Positions 36,551 to 45,813 of a stretch of DNA of 64,000 nt are shown piece by piece (the first letter of the stretch is position 1; the number at the start of each line of letters is the position of its first letter). The DNA lies in contig NZ_KB911258.1 in assembly GCF_000383415.1 (NCBI RefSeq), positions 144,267 through 208,266 of the forward strand, given 5' to 3'. The position numbers and the translations under genes were made by a program. The notes under the pieces were generated by a model. It was not told the DNA's origin, did no database searches, and saw nothing but the letters and a program-made list of their open reading frames with translations. This DNA is from Hyphomicrobium zavarzinii ATCC 27496. Its GTDB lineage: Bacteria > Pseudomonadota > Alphaproteobacteria > Rhizobiales > Hyphomicrobiaceae.

Positions 36551-38113
36551 TCAGCCAACCTGCTCGGCTTTGGCGGTTTTCTGCCGCTTGAGCATGAGCT
36601 TGTTGAGGGCCGCCACATAGGCACGCGCCGATGCAACCATGGTGTCGGTATCGGCTCCGCGGCCGGTCACCACGCGCCCATCCTCGGCGAGGCGCACCGA
36701 AACCTCAGCCTGGGCGTCGGTGCCCTCGGTCACGGCGTGCACCTGGTAGAGTTCGAGCTTGGCGGTATGCGGCACCAGCATGTGGATGGCGGCGAAGATC
36801 GCGTCCACCGGGCCGTTGCCGTTCGCGTGTACCGTCTGCTGGTTGCCGTCGACGTCGAGCGTCAGCGTCGCGGACTGCGGGCCGCTCGTGCCGGCGATCA
36901 CCTGCAGCGCCACGACCCGCATCCGGTCGTGCGCGTGCGCGATCTCCTCGTCCACCAGCGCCTCAATGTCCTCGTCGTAGACGTGCTTCTTGCGGTCGGC
37001 GAGCGCCTTGAAGCGGTTGAACGCATCCTCGAACGCATTCTCGCCGAGCTCGTAGCCGAGCTCTTTCAGCTTGGTGCGGAACGCGTTGCGACCCGAATGC
37101 TTGCCCATCACCAGCGACGTCTTGCCGACGCCCACCGATTCCGGCGTCATGATCTCGTAGGTCTGCTGGTGCTTGAGGATGCCGTCCTGATGGATGCCGC
37201 TCTCGTGCGCGAACGCGTTCCGGCCGACGATGGCCTTGTTGTACTGCACCGGGAAGTTGGTGACCGCAGAGACGAGCTTGGAAGCGCGTGCCAGCATCGT
37301 GCTTTCGATGCCGGAGCGATAAGGCAGTGCGTCGCCGCGCGTCTTGATGGCCATCACGATCTCTTCGAGCGCCGCATTGCCCGCGCGCTCGCCGATGCCG
37401 TTGATGGTGCACTCGATCTGCCGCGCACCCGCCTTCAGCGCCGCGAGCGAGTTCGCGACCGCGAGGCCGAGATCGTTGTGACAGTGGGTCGAGAACACCG
37501 CCTTGTCGGCGTTCGCCACGCGCTCGCGCACCGCCCGGAACATCTCGTAGTATTCCTCGGGCGTGGCGTAGCCGACGGTGTCGGGCAGGTTGATGGTGGT
37601 GGCGCCTGCCTTGATTGCCGCGTCCACGCACTGGCAGAGATAGTCGATGCCGGTGCGCGTCGCGTCCATCGCGCTCCACTCCACGTCCTCGACGAGGTTG
37701 CGGGCGCGCGACACCGTAGCCGTGATGATCTCCAGCACCTCCGCTTCCGACTTCCGCATCTGATGCGCGAGGTGGATGGGGGAGGTCGAAACGAAGGTGT
37801 GGATGCGCCCGCGCTTGGCGTGGCGCACGGCTTCGCCCGCGCGGTCGATATCGGCGTTGATGGCGCGCGCGAGCCCGGCGACCGTCGCCCGCTTTACCCG
37901 CTTTGCGATTGCGGTCACGGCCTCGAAGTCGCCTTCGGAGGCGATGGGGAAGCCGGCCTCGATGATGTCGACGCCCATGGTGTCGAGGCAGTCCGCGACC
38001 TCGAGCTTCTCCTCGAAGGTCATGGTGGCGCCGGGGCACTGCTCGCCGTCGCGCAAGGTGGTGTCGAAGATGACGACGCGGTCGCCGGATGCGTCTTGCG
38101 GTGTGGTGGTCAT
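36551..38113 (-). CDS. leuA: 2-isopropylmalate synthase
   Basis: Condenses acetyl-CoA with 2-oxoisovalerate, the first committed step to leucine, using the product of the IlvBNC branch encoded elsewhere in the window. The 520-residue protein has the HMGL-like catalytic domain with the metal-site start TTLRDGEQCPG and STHCHNDLGLAVAN, and a C-terminal regulatory LeuA domain for leucine feedback (about 390-510). The start is at 38113. It is preceded by a 14-residue Leu-rich leader peptide, which suggests attenuation. Confidence 0.97.
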   Translation of the reverse strand: MTTTPQDASGDRVVIFDTTLRDGEQCPGATMTFEEKLEVADCLDTMGVDIIEAGFPIASEGDFEAVTAIAKRVKRATVAGLARAINADIDRAGEAVRHAKRGRIHTFVSTSPIHLAHQMRKSEAEVLEIITATVSRARNLVEDVEWSAMDATRTGIDYLCQCVDAAIKAGATTINLPDTVGYATPEEYYEMFRAVRERVANADKAVFSTHCHNDLGLAVANSLAALKAGARQIECTINGIGERAGNAALEEIVMAIKTRGDALPYRSGIESTMLARASKLVSAVTNFPVQYNKAIVGRNAFAHESGIHQDGILKHQQTYEIMTPESVGVGKTSLVMGKHSGRNAFRTKLKELGYELGENAFEDAFNRFKALADRKKHVYDEDIEALVDEEIAHAHDRMRVVALQVIAGTSGPQSATLTLDVDGNQQTVHANGNGPVDAIFAAIHMLVPHTAKLELYQVHAVTEGTDAQAEVSVRLAEDGRVVTGRGADTDTMVASARAYVAALNKLMLKRQKTAKAEQVG

Positions 38114-38231
38114 GAGAAAATCGGTCCTTCCTCGGGGCCAGGCCGGTGGTCCGGTCGCTGGCGGAATCCTATCAGCGTGCGGTCGGCGATCCCCTGAGCA
38201 CCTGCCCGGCAGCGCGCCAGGCCCCCGGTTC

Positions 38232-38276
38232 TCAGGGGCTGATAAGGGGGAGGGTCAGGAGAGAGGACGCGCGCAT
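38232..38276 (-). CDS. leuA leader peptide
   Basis: A 14-residue ORF, MRASSLLTLPLISP, with four Leu codons in eight residues, ending 118 bases before leuA in the same direction. Its 3' end can pair with downstream RNA: 38238-38244 with 38170-38176 and 38231-38238 with 38191-38198. Slow translation of the Leu codons under leucine shortage would open this helix. I find no textbook terminator before leuA, so the mechanism may act through Rho or translation. No strong ribosome site is visible. Confidence 0.55.
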   Translation of the reverse strand: MRASSLLTLPLISP

Positions 38277-38581
38277 CACGATGCGCCCGCACCCGTTTCC
38301 GGTGCCGGCAGCCATCAGATCAATGCTCGCAGCGAATGGGCGCATGAGCCTTCGCAACATCCACAAAATTTGTCCGATCTCACGAATAAGCCAAATCGCG
38401 ACAAAAATGCAAGCGCGGCAGTGCCGCAAGGGCAAGGCACCCCCTGTAAGGCCGCTGTCAGCGCGAGGCGCGTAAGTTCTCTTCGGAAAGGCCCTTTATG
38501 GCCTTCCGGCTGCGCTGGGCCAGCCGCCGCGTGATGGCGGCCGCTCTGTGGCGGGGTCGGCAACTTGCGAAGGGGTACCCC
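38277..38581. other. leuA upstream region and gap before cytochrome b561
   Basis: No gene. It should hold the leuA promoter on the minus strand. A near-perfect hairpin at 38482-38506 (GGCC arms around CTTTAT) lies toward the cytochrome gene. Confidence 0.4.
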
Positions 38582-39136
38582 ATGACTGGATCGGCACACT
38601 CGGAAAAATACCCGTTTACGATAATCGCGCTGCACTGGATGACGCTTCTGTTGATGGCAGCCGCGTATGTCACGATGGAGTTTCGTGACATCTTCCCGCG
38701 CGGCAGCGTCCCGCGCGATCTGATGAAAAGCACGCACTACGTGATAGGGATCACGATCCTGGCGCTCGTCGCCGTTCGCATCGCGGCCCGCTTCATGGTC
38801 CGGACGCCGCCGATCACGCCCCCCTTGCCGGCGTGGCAGAAGGTAACCTCGCGCGCCGTGCACCTCGCGCTCTTCGCCCTGATGATCGTGCTCCCGCTGC
38901 TCGGATGGCTGATCTTGAGCGCCGAAGGCGTGCCCGTCTCCTACTTCGGGCTCGAGCTTCCTGCCCTCATCGGCGTGGACAAGTCGCTCGCCGAAGGCTT
39001 CGAGGAGGCGCACGAGACCATCGCACGGATCGGCTATGGGCTCATCGGCGTACACGCGGCCGCCGCTCTCTTTCACCACTACGTCGTCCGCGACAACACG
39101 CTCGCGCGGATGCTCCCGCTGCGGCCGAGCGCCTGA
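38582..39136 (+). CDS. cytochrome b561 family protein
   Basis: A 184-residue di-haem membrane protein with four spans. Haem ligands are probably the His in ALHWMTLL, MKSTHYVIG, AVHLALF and GVHAAAALFHHY. It passes electrons between quinol and a periplasmic acceptor such as superoxide or ascorbate-like donors. I chose ATG 38582, which begins a short cytoplasmic tail; the ATG at 38498 adds residues with no family match. Upstream, leuA is divergent. Confidence 0.9.
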   Translation: MTGSAHSEKYPFTIIALHWMTLLLMAAAYVTMEFRDIFPRGSVPRDLMKSTHYVIGITILALVAVRIAARFMVRTPPITPPLPAWQKVTSRAVHLALFALMIVLPLLGWLILSAEGVPVSYFGLELPALIGVDKSLAEGFEEAHETIARIGYGLIGVHAAAALFHHYVVRDNTLARMLPLRPSA

Positions 39137-39153
39137 CGCATTGCTGCCGGGTG

Positions 39154-40186
39154 TCAGGTCGCGAGCCACTTCTTTTGCTGTCGCTGGAACGGGCGCTCCA
39201 GCCAGAGATGGATGAGGCACCCGGCCGCCACGACGGCCACGAACACGACGCTGGTCATCCAGAAGGAGCCGAACGGCGAGGCTCCCGTCATTTTCCCAAA
39301 CACGCGCAACGCCACCGAAATCAGCAGGAGGTGCGTGAGATAGATAACGTAGCTGGCCTCCGCGAGCAGGAGAAGCGGCGCCGGCAGCGAGATCGCGAAG
39401 CCGAGCAAGCCGTACAGAATGAGGGCGCTGGCTACGCCTGCGCCCCATTCCTGTTGATTGCGCTGCCGGACAGCTCCTGCGCACCCGCGAGCCACAAGAA
39501 CATCAATCCCAGACCAGCCGCAAGCAAGGGTACATGGAACGCATGTTGGCCGCGCAAGAACAGGCGGGCGATGATGGCACCAAAAAGGAATTCTACGACA
39601 CCGCCGTAGAGAGTGAATGAAAGCCACGGGCTATGGGCCGCGCCCGTCAGGGCGTAGAGCTGTGCCGCCGCCGCCCACGCAATCATTGCCAGGAAAAACC
39701 CACGCGCGCCGAACCGGAAGAACGTCGCGCAGAAGACCGCGTAGAACAGCACTTCGATCGTGAGCGTCCAGGCAACTGGAATGATCTGGTTGGGAAAGGG
39801 GAAGAGTGCGATCGACGAGAGGGCACTGAGCGGGGTGACCTCGAACGAGACCGGGACCGAGAGCTTGCCGAGGGCATTTAGGAGCCAGATCCCGAGATAG
39901 AGTCCGAGCACGGCCCAGTAGGTTGGGAAAATGCGCAAGAAGCGCGAGACGGCAAAAGTGCGGGCCGTGAGGTTTTTCCGCGTTGCCGACGTGTAATAGA
40001 TGATGAACCCGCTGATGACGAAGAACAGATCGACGCCCGCTTCGCCGTGCCGGAAAATCGAGTAGAGGGTTTCGTATCCCTGCTCGGCGGCCGTGGCCCA
40101 GATATGGAATGCCACCACCATAACCGCCGCGATCGCTCGTAGGAGTTGAACGGATTCGATGCGCGCCGGGCGGCGGCCGGATACAT
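39154..40186 (-). pseudogene. acyltransferase family 3 membrane protein, frameshifted
   Basis: Two overlapping frames together encode a full acyltransferase-3 membrane protein. The N-terminal part (ending in a stop at 39432) contains VDLFFVISGFIIYYT and six or more spans, and the rest (39154 to about 39460, another frame) continues with LLAEASYVIYLTHLLLI and the C-terminal WLERPFQRQQKKW. The join falls near 39440-39470. At the 5' end, family-typical RIESVQLLRAIAAVMVVAFH is in frame but has no start codon, and the only ATG (40186) is in another frame, suggesting a second shift. Either sequencing errors or a decaying gene; such enzymes acylate sugars or lipids of the envelope. Confidence 0.7.
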
Positions 40187-40326
40187 CTGTAGTGGCGTGA
40201 GTTCGGGTGGGTACGAGTTAGGAACCGGCGAGAACGGAATTTGCGCACTAGAGCGCGCTTGTTCCGTCGTCGTCCAGCAGGCGTCCCGATCTAGCTTGAA
40301 ATCGGCCAGAACCGTGATGGTAATGC

Positions 40327-41238
40327 TTAGATTTCGATCGTCCCCTCCGACACGCGCACGGAGGAGCCTCCGATACGGACGGTGGTGAGCTTGCCGCCGT
40401 CCACCACCAGCGTCAGCACGATCTGGCTCGGCCGGCCCATCTCGTAGCCCTGCTCCACGATCCGCCTGTGCGTACCGTCCGGCAGGCGGTCGAAATGATG
40501 GACGATGCCCGCGAGCCCAACGGCCGCAGACCCGGTAGCGGGATCCTCAGGAATTCCGACCTGCGGGGCGAACATGCGGGAGTGGAAGGCGCTCGCCGTG
40601 TGCTCGCATTGGCGCGTGTAGAGGTAGACGCCCACGATCCCCTGCTGCTCGAACCCGCGCTCCCAGTGCGCGCCGTTGACGCGCGCGCGCCGTATCGCCT
40701 CGATGGAAGCCACGGGGACGAAGGCGAACGTGTTGCCCGCCGCGAAGCAGAGCGGCCTGTGATTTTCGAAGCCGATCTCGCTCGGGATGAGGCCAAGGCC
40801 GGCCGCCAGCACATCGTCGGGCGGCAGCACGCCGGCCTCGGCGGGCAGCTTCGGCGCATCGAACTCGGCGAAGGCCGGTGACCCCGCGCGCACCCGCGCG
40901 CCCACGCGCACCGTGCCGATACCCTGTTCCAGCACGATGAGCGCGTCCTGCTCGCCGTTGTGGATCGGCGCCTTGAGCTCGGCCAGCAGCGTCGCCGTAC
41001 CGATGGTGGGATGCCCCGCGAAGGGCACCTCGCTGCGCGGGGTGAAGATGCGGATCTTGGCGGAATGGGCCGGCCGCTCGGAGGCCTGCACGAACACCGT
41101 CTCGGACAGGTTGAACTCGCCCGCGATGGCCTGCATCTGCTCGCCGGAAAGCCCATCCGCGTCGAGCACGACCGCCAGCGGATTGCCACCGAAACGGCGG
41201 TCGGTGAACACATCGAGCGTATAGAACTTGAGCGCCAT
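40327..41238 (-). CDS. PhzF family isomerase
   Basis: A 303-residue protein with the duplicated PhzF fold. The N-terminus FTDRRFGGNPLAVVLDADG and the segment containing the conserved Glu near SETVFV, plus PFAGHPTIG and PEDPATGSA, match the family. Members are isomerases or epimerases of small acids; phenazine genes are absent, so the substrate is unknown. The start at 41238 follows AGGAAG. Confidence 0.9.
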   Translation of the reverse strand: MALKFYTLDVFTDRRFGGNPLAVVLDADGLSGEQMQAIAGEFNLSETVFVQASERPAHSAKIRIFTPRSEVPFAGHPTIGTATLLAELKAPIHNGEQDALIVLEQGIGTVRVGARVRAGSPAFAEFDAPKLPAEAGVLPPDDVLAAGLGLIPSEIGFENHRPLCFAAGNTFAFVPVASIEAIRRARVNGAHWERGFEQQGIVGVYLYTRQCEHTASAFHSRMFAPQVGIPEDPATGSAAVGLAGIVHHFDRLPDGTHRRIVEQGYEMGRPSQIVLTLVVDGGKLTTVRIGGSSVRVSEGTIEI

Positions 41239-41350
41239 GGAGCCTTCCTGAGAGCCGCGGAAACCCGGCGCCGCCTTGGGAGGGCACTGGGCACGTGAGA
41301 GCGCGCGCACTCTGCCTCATCCAATGCTCCGCTCCAAGCGGCGAGAGCAC

Positions 41351-42103
41351 CTAGGCGGAAGTTTTCAAGTCCGGAAGGTCCCGAAGCAACGCCCGCGCAT
41401 AGTCCGGCATGGCGAGTGCGGCAGAAGCCTCGCCAGGCGCGGTGAGCACGACGCTCGAAAGCTCCCCGTCGGGATCCGCCGCGATGAAGCGGCTTACCTC
41501 ATCGAGAAGGGCGGGTCCGGACAGGTGGGACTGCCACGGCACCGCGATCGAGATAGAGGGACCCGCGAGTGTAACAACATAGCCGCCGCTGCGGCGGAGC
41601 ACGCGAGCATCGAGCCCCGTTTCCTCGGTGATCTCTCTCAGAACGCTGCCCTCGATGTCGATCACCCCGTCCGGCCCCACGTCGCGGGGATCGATGAAGC
41701 CACCCGGCGGATAGCAGAGCCCCGCGTTGAGGTTGCCCGCGCGTTGCCGCCCAAGCAGCACATCCCCCTCGGCCGAGAGGATCAGCGCGGATCCGAAAGC
41801 GTCCATCACGCTGCGATCCTGCCAGCCGGTCTCGCGCCAGTAGAGGAAGCTCTTGAAATCGGTCCGTAGGAACCGGCCGGTCAGAAGGGCGCGGCCGGAG
41901 AGGGTGTAGTCGGCCAGGATATGGACGGTGCCGTTGAAGAAGTTCGGGCTTTCGTGAAGCCGGCGCTGCCAGTGGGCATTGATGTCCGCGGCATGGCTCT
42001 CCGCGAAGGCCCACGGTCCCTCCGACACCTGGAGCGAGACACGCTCCACGGTGAATACCCGTGTCTCATCGTGACGCCACATGCCGGATTCCGATCCATT
42101 CAT
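41351..42103 (-). CDS. NUDIX hydrolase
   Basis: A 250-residue protein with an N-terminal domain of about 105 residues and a C-terminal NUDIX domain. The NUDIX box appears as GGFIDPRDV and, after an insert, REITEETGL, which keeps the catalytic glutamates. It probably hydrolyses a nucleoside diphosphate derivative. Start ATG 42103 is a choice: the frame is open to 42259 without other support, and ATG 42082 is also possible. Confidence 0.8.
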   Translation of the reverse strand: MNGSESGMWRHDETRVFTVERVSLQVSEGPWAFAESHAADINAHWQRRLHESPNFFNGTVHILADYTLSGRALLTGRFLRTDFKSFLYWRETGWQDRSVMDAFGSALILSAEGDVLLGRQRAGNLNAGLCYPPGGFIDPRDVGPDGVIDIEGSVLREITEETGLDARVLRRSGGYVVTLAGPSISIAVPWQSHLSGPALLDEVSRFIAADPDGELSSVVLTAPGEASAALAMPDYARALLRDLPDLKTSA

Positions 42104-42323
42104 CAGGAGGCTGGAGGCAATGCAGGGCGAGATAGCGGATCGGCAGGCCCGTGAAAAGACGGCCAAATGTGCCGCTTGGGTAACTGGGGCGGACCAATGG
42201 GCGATGCAACCTGAGCGGCGCAATGACCCGCCTGCGGACGGCCACTTAGGCTCCCGCAAGTCATTACAATGACATAAGGTCCGCTATGTGTTCGCCGGGT
42301 GGACCAAATGAGATCAGCCCTCG

Positions 42324-43607
42324 ATGTTGCAGCGTGAGGATCAGAAGGGAGCGCGCCCGGGCGGCTCAGTCCGCGCGGCGGGTAGCCGCGCGCGAAGCGG
42401 GAGCCGGTGCAAGCACGTCTGCCTCGCGCTCGCGGGGCTCGTCGTTGCCGCGCTGCTCTCCGCGTGCGCGACGCTCGAGCGCCTGCCTGCCGTTCCGCTC
42501 GCGCTCGCGTCCGAGATACGACCCCTCGACATTCCCTATGCGCGTTTCTACGCCGACGGCGATCCCGCGCAGTTCCGTGCTCTCGCGTTCGAGGTAGTGT
42601 CGAAGGCGCGTGCGGCCCGCGCCGCCGCCGGACAGAAGCCGGACGCTTCGACCACCACCACGTTTCTCGCCATATCGGGCGGCGGCGACGACGGCGCATT
42701 CGGCGCGGGCCTGCTCGTGGGATGGACCGCCCGGGGAGACCGTCCGCAGTTCAGCGTCGTCACCGGCATCAGCACCGGCGCGCTGTCGGCTCCGTTCGCC
42801 TTCCTGGGCCCCGAGTACGACGACAAGTTGAAGAGCGTCTACACCGAGACCAGCTCGGCCGACATCTTCAACAAGGAGCCCATCCTGAGCATCCTCTCGG
42901 GCGATGCGGTGACCGACTCCACGCCTCTGAGGCAGCTCATCGCCAGGCACGTCGACCAGCAGATGATCCGGCGCATTGCCGAGGAGTATGACAAAGGGCG
43001 TCTGCTCCTGGTCGCCACGACCAATCTGGATCAGGCCCGCTCGGTGATCTGGAACATCGGAGCCATCGCAAAAAGTCCGGACCCGCGCGCGCGCGATCTC
43101 ATCATCGAGGTGCTGCGTGCGTCCGCGTCCATCCCGGGCGCTTTCCCGCCGGTCATGCTGGACGTGACGGTGAACGGCAAGCGCTACGAGGAAATGCACG
43201 TCGACGGCGGTGCCATGACGCAGGCGTTCCTCTATCCGCCCTCGCTGAGGCTCAAGTCCGTCGAGCGGGTGGTCGGCACGGCGAAGCACAAAGACATCGC
43301 TTACGTGATCCGCAACGGGCGCCTGTTCCGGCCAGAGGAGCAGGTCAAGCGACAGACGCTGGCCATCGCGGGGCAGGCCATCGCCACTATGACGGCCTCG
43401 AACGGCGTCAACGATCTCTATCGCATCTATCTCACGACACAGCGCGATGGGGTGGAGTTCAATCTCGCCTATCTGGACGACGAGTTCGGAGTTCCTTATG
43501 TGGGGCCGTTCGACAAAACCTACATGAACACCCTGTTCGAGTTCGGTTATCGCAAGGGCGCCGCCGGCTACTCCTGGCACAAGGCTCCGCCGGGCTATCA
43601 GAACTGA
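42324..43607 (+). CDS. patatin-like phospholipase lipoprotein
   Basis: A 427-residue precursor. A basic N-terminus precedes a signal with lipobox LLSAC (Cys 48), so it is anchored to a membrane. The patatin domain has the oxyanion GGGDDGAFGAG, nucleophile Ser 150 in GISTGA and catalytic Asp 294 in DGGA. It hydrolyses acyl esters of lipids. The ATG at 42324 is the first in frame, though the N-terminus is long and an internal start is possible. A MaoC gene follows after 24 bases. Confidence 0.85.
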   Translation: MLQREDQKGARPGGSVRAAGSRARSGSRCKHVCLALAGLVVAALLSACATLERLPAVPLALASEIRPLDIPYARFYADGDPAQFRALAFEVVSKARAARAAAGQKPDASTTTTFLAISGGGDDGAFGAGLLVGWTARGDRPQFSVVTGISTGALSAPFAFLGPEYDDKLKSVYTETSSADIFNKEPILSILSGDAVTDSTPLRQLIARHVDQQMIRRIAEEYDKGRLLLVATTNLDQARSVIWNIGAIAKSPDPRARDLIIEVLRASASIPGAFPPVMLDVTVNGKRYEEMHVDGGAMTQAFLYPPSLRLKSVERVVGTAKHKDIAYVIRNGRLFRPEEQVKRQTLAIAGQAIATMTASNGVNDLYRIYLTTQRDGVEFNLAYLDDEFGVPYVGPFDKTYMNTLFEFGYRKGAAGYSWHKAPPGYQN

Positions 43608-43631
43608 CTATCGAAGAAAGACAGATCCGGC

Positions 43632-44108
43632 ATGAGCAGCGAGTCTCCCGGTCCTCCGCTCCATTTCGAGGACCTCCCCGTCGGGCGGCGCTTCATCACC
43701 GCGAGCGTGCGTCTCGACCTCGAGGCCATCAAGGCGTTCGCGGCGAGCTTCGATCCGCAGCCGTTTCACCTCGATGAGGAAGCCGCCAAGAAGAGCTTCT
43801 TCGGTGGTCTTGTCGCCAGCGGCTGGCACACTGCCGCGCTCACCATGCGGCTTCTGGTGACGAGCGGGCTGCCCATCGCAGGCGGTGTGATCGGCGCGGG
43901 CGGCGAGGTGCAGTGGCCCCGGGCCACCAAGCCGGGAGATGAGTTGAGAGCCGTCTGCGAGGTGGTCGCTGCGAAGGCATCCGCCTCGCGCCCGGAGCGG
44001 GGAATGGTGACGGTGAGGACCGAGACGCTCAATCAGCGAGACGAGGTCGTGCAGATCATGACGGCGCGTCTCGTGGTGCCGCGCAGGGCTGGCGCGACCG
44101 CGTCTTGA
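43632..44108 (+). CDS. MaoC-like hot-dog dehydratase
   Basis: A 158-residue hot-dog fold protein. The hydratase motif FDPQPFHLDEEAAKKSFFGG, with Asp and His, is well kept, and GGLVASGWHTAAL follows. Members hydrate enoyl-CoA. No partner acyl-CoA genes are near. It may be cotranscribed with the patatin gene. Confidence 0.88.
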   Translation: MSSESPGPPLHFEDLPVGRRFITASVRLDLEAIKAFAASFDPQPFHLDEEAAKKSFFGGLVASGWHTAALTMRLLVTSGLPIAGGVIGAGGEVQWPRATKPGDELRAVCEVVAAKASASRPERGMVTVRTETLNQRDEVVQIMTARLVVPRRAGATAS

Positions 44109-44279
44109 ACCATCCGTATTGAGCCTGATTTCGACGATAGAACTGTTACACCATAGCATCAGGGCCACTTATTGGGCCTCACGGAAAATACGATTGGCCG
44201 GAACCGGGGCGCTTCGCTACCTTCAAGCTCAGAAGACCGGCGGCAGAGGAACCCGCCCCCAACCCAAGGAGATCACAAC

Positions 44280-44369
44280 ATGAAGACCTGGATGAAGCCC
44301 TCGGTTCGCGAGCAGGAAGTTGGCCTCGAGGTCACCTCGTATCTGCCGGCTGAGATCGACCTGATCTAA
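44280..44369 (+). CDS. pqqA: PQQ precursor peptide PqqA
   Basis: A 29-residue peptide whose Glu17 and Tyr21, in LEVTSYLPAEID, are the residues cross-linked by PqqE to build pyrroloquinoline quinone. A strong AAGGAG ribosome site lies before ATG 44280. No pqqB, C, D or E gene is adjacent in this window, so pqqA is transcribed alone, with its own terminator. PQQ is the cofactor of the XoxF encoded at 61.7 kb. Confidence 0.93.
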   Translation: MKTWMKPSVREQEVGLEVTSYLPAEIDLI

Positions 44370-44403
44370 GCTCACGGCGTCGAATACGCCCTGCATTGAA
44401 CGT

Positions 44404-44437
44404 GCGGCGGTCGCGGAAGCGGCCGCCGCTTTGTTTT
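44404..44437 (+). terminator. intrinsic terminator after pqqA
   Basis: GCGGCGG (44404-44410) pairs with CCGCCGC (44423-44429), with further GC pairs inside, followed by TTTGTTTT. It lies 35 bases after the pqqA stop and would end the single-gene transcript. Confidence 0.75.
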
Positions 44438-44461
44438 GGGGAAGCCCTGACGAGCGTGCGC

Positions 44462-45208
44462 TCATCCGCTGGGGGTGAGGCTGCAGAAGAGCTTGGTCAC
44501 AGGCTCCTGGCTCTCCCATCCCGCGCTCGCGCCGAGCGGCACGAAACAGGTGTCACCCGCAACGAAGGTTTCCTTGCGCCCCCTCCCGTCATCGAGCGTC
44601 ACGCTTCCTTCGATGATGTGCATCAGCTCGTGACGCGCGAAAGGAACGGTTTTGCGCCGATAGGGCGTCGCGGACCAGAGCCCGGCCGTGAGCTGTCCGG
44701 TGAGATCGGTGAAGGCGAGCGCTTCCTTGCAGGAGGGCGCCGGTCCGGCGAGAAGCGCGGGGTCCGGGCCGTCGGCGGGAGTGAACGGTGTTGTTCGCTC
44801 GATCTTGCGCGCGCGGAGTGAAGAAGGGGCCGCGCTCGTCAATCCCGAGCTGTCGTTGTGGATGGCAAAGAACTTCTTAAGGTCGCCCTCCTGACGCCAG
44901 GAGCAGACAGTTCCCTTGGGTATGAAGAACGCCTCTCCGGCTGCCACATCGAGCGTGCTGCCGTCGGCGTGATCGATGCTCACTGCGCCTTCGAGCAGGA
45001 TCATCACTTCGTTGGTGGACCACGGTCCCATGCGGCCCGTCATCGGCGAGCATTGCCAAACACCGATCATCAATCCCGTGGCCGCATCATCGAGCCAGAG
45101 GTAGCCGTATTGTTGCCCTGTTCCCGAGATCAGATCTGCGCTGGGCATCGGCCCCCAGTCCTCGAGCTCGCCTGATCCGAGCGCGGAGAGGCGCACAAAC
45201 TCAGTCAT
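44462..45208 (-). CDS. two-cupin protein
   Basis: A 248-residue protein with two cupin barrels, the first around EVMILLEGAVSIDH and FFIPKGTVCSW, the second around HELMHIIEGSVTLDD and CFVPLGASAGWE. The second has the His and Glu positions expected for metal binding. Arrangement resembles ureidoglycine aminohydrolase-like double cupins, but no purine genes are near. The start ATG 45208 has GGAGACC upstream; the longer frame to 45331 lacks support. It converges on pqqA. Confidence 0.8.
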   Translation of the reverse strand: MTEFVRLSALGSGELEDWGPMPSADLISGTGQQYGYLWLDDAATGLMIGVWQCSPMTGRMGPWSTNEVMILLEGAVSIDHADGSTLDVAAGEAFFIPKGTVCSWRQEGDLKKFFAIHNDSSGLTSAAPSSLRARKIERTTPFTPADGPDPALLAGPAPSCKEALAFTDLTGQLTAGLWSATPYRRKTVPFARHELMHIIEGSVTLDDGRGRKETFVAGDTCFVPLGASAGWESQEPVTKLFCSLTPSG

Positions 45209-45519
45209 TTTTTCTGGTCTCCAGGCCGGCGCGGGCAGATCTCGACGAGCAATGAGCGAGCCACCGAACAGTGTTCGATTTGCTTCGAATCCCGTGAGCA
45301 GGCACGTCGCGATTATGGTGCTCTGCGCCATGACAGGGATGTGAACACTATAGCAGTTATTTTCACTTTGCCTTGCGTCGCACCGGGTATTAACTCAACC
45401 GGCGTGGGGCAGACACAGAGAAGCAGGAAAAGGGGAAACGAAGTCGAGGGGGCCGGCATTGAGCTTGAACGTTCCGGCCGGGCAACTGAGCAAATGAAGC
45501 GTAACGGAGTAATCGCCTC

Positions 45520-45723
45520 ATGAAAAACTCAGCCGCTCTTTCCAAGGCAGTCGCAACCGTCACGTACCTGCCGAAACGCGATCGGTCCCAGAACCCGGTC
45601 GAGCTGACTCCGATCCGCTATCCTTGGACAGAAGAGCTTGAGCTTCGCCGCAGAGCCGTGGCGCGCTGGAGAGGCAACGATACGGGCCTCAAGGAAACAA
45701 TGATGCGCGACGTCTCGCTCTGA
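45520..45723 (+). CDS. small basic protein of unknown function
   Basis: A 67-residue hydrophilic protein with several Arg and a Trp-Arg-Gly-Asn segment, no signal peptide. ATG 45520 follows GGAG. No family recognised. It converges on the copper gene at 45814. Confidence 0.45.
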   Translation: MKNSAALSKAVATVTYLPKRDRSQNPVELTPIRYPWTEELELRRRAVARWRGNDTGLKETMMRDVSL

Positions 45724-45813
45724 TCGCGCTTTCTGATTTCACATTCTGCCGTGTGCAACACAAATCCGATGCGCGCCGAAGCGCGCATCGGAGGATCGTG
45801 GCGCGTCAATCGA

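Noticed and set aside
36737-38197. 486-codon ORF opposite leuA
   Set aside because: Shadow of leuA, whose motifs are complete on the other strand.
41276-41869. 197-codon ORF opposite the NUDIX gene
   Set aside because: Shadow of the NUDIX-box frame; no motif or ribosome site.
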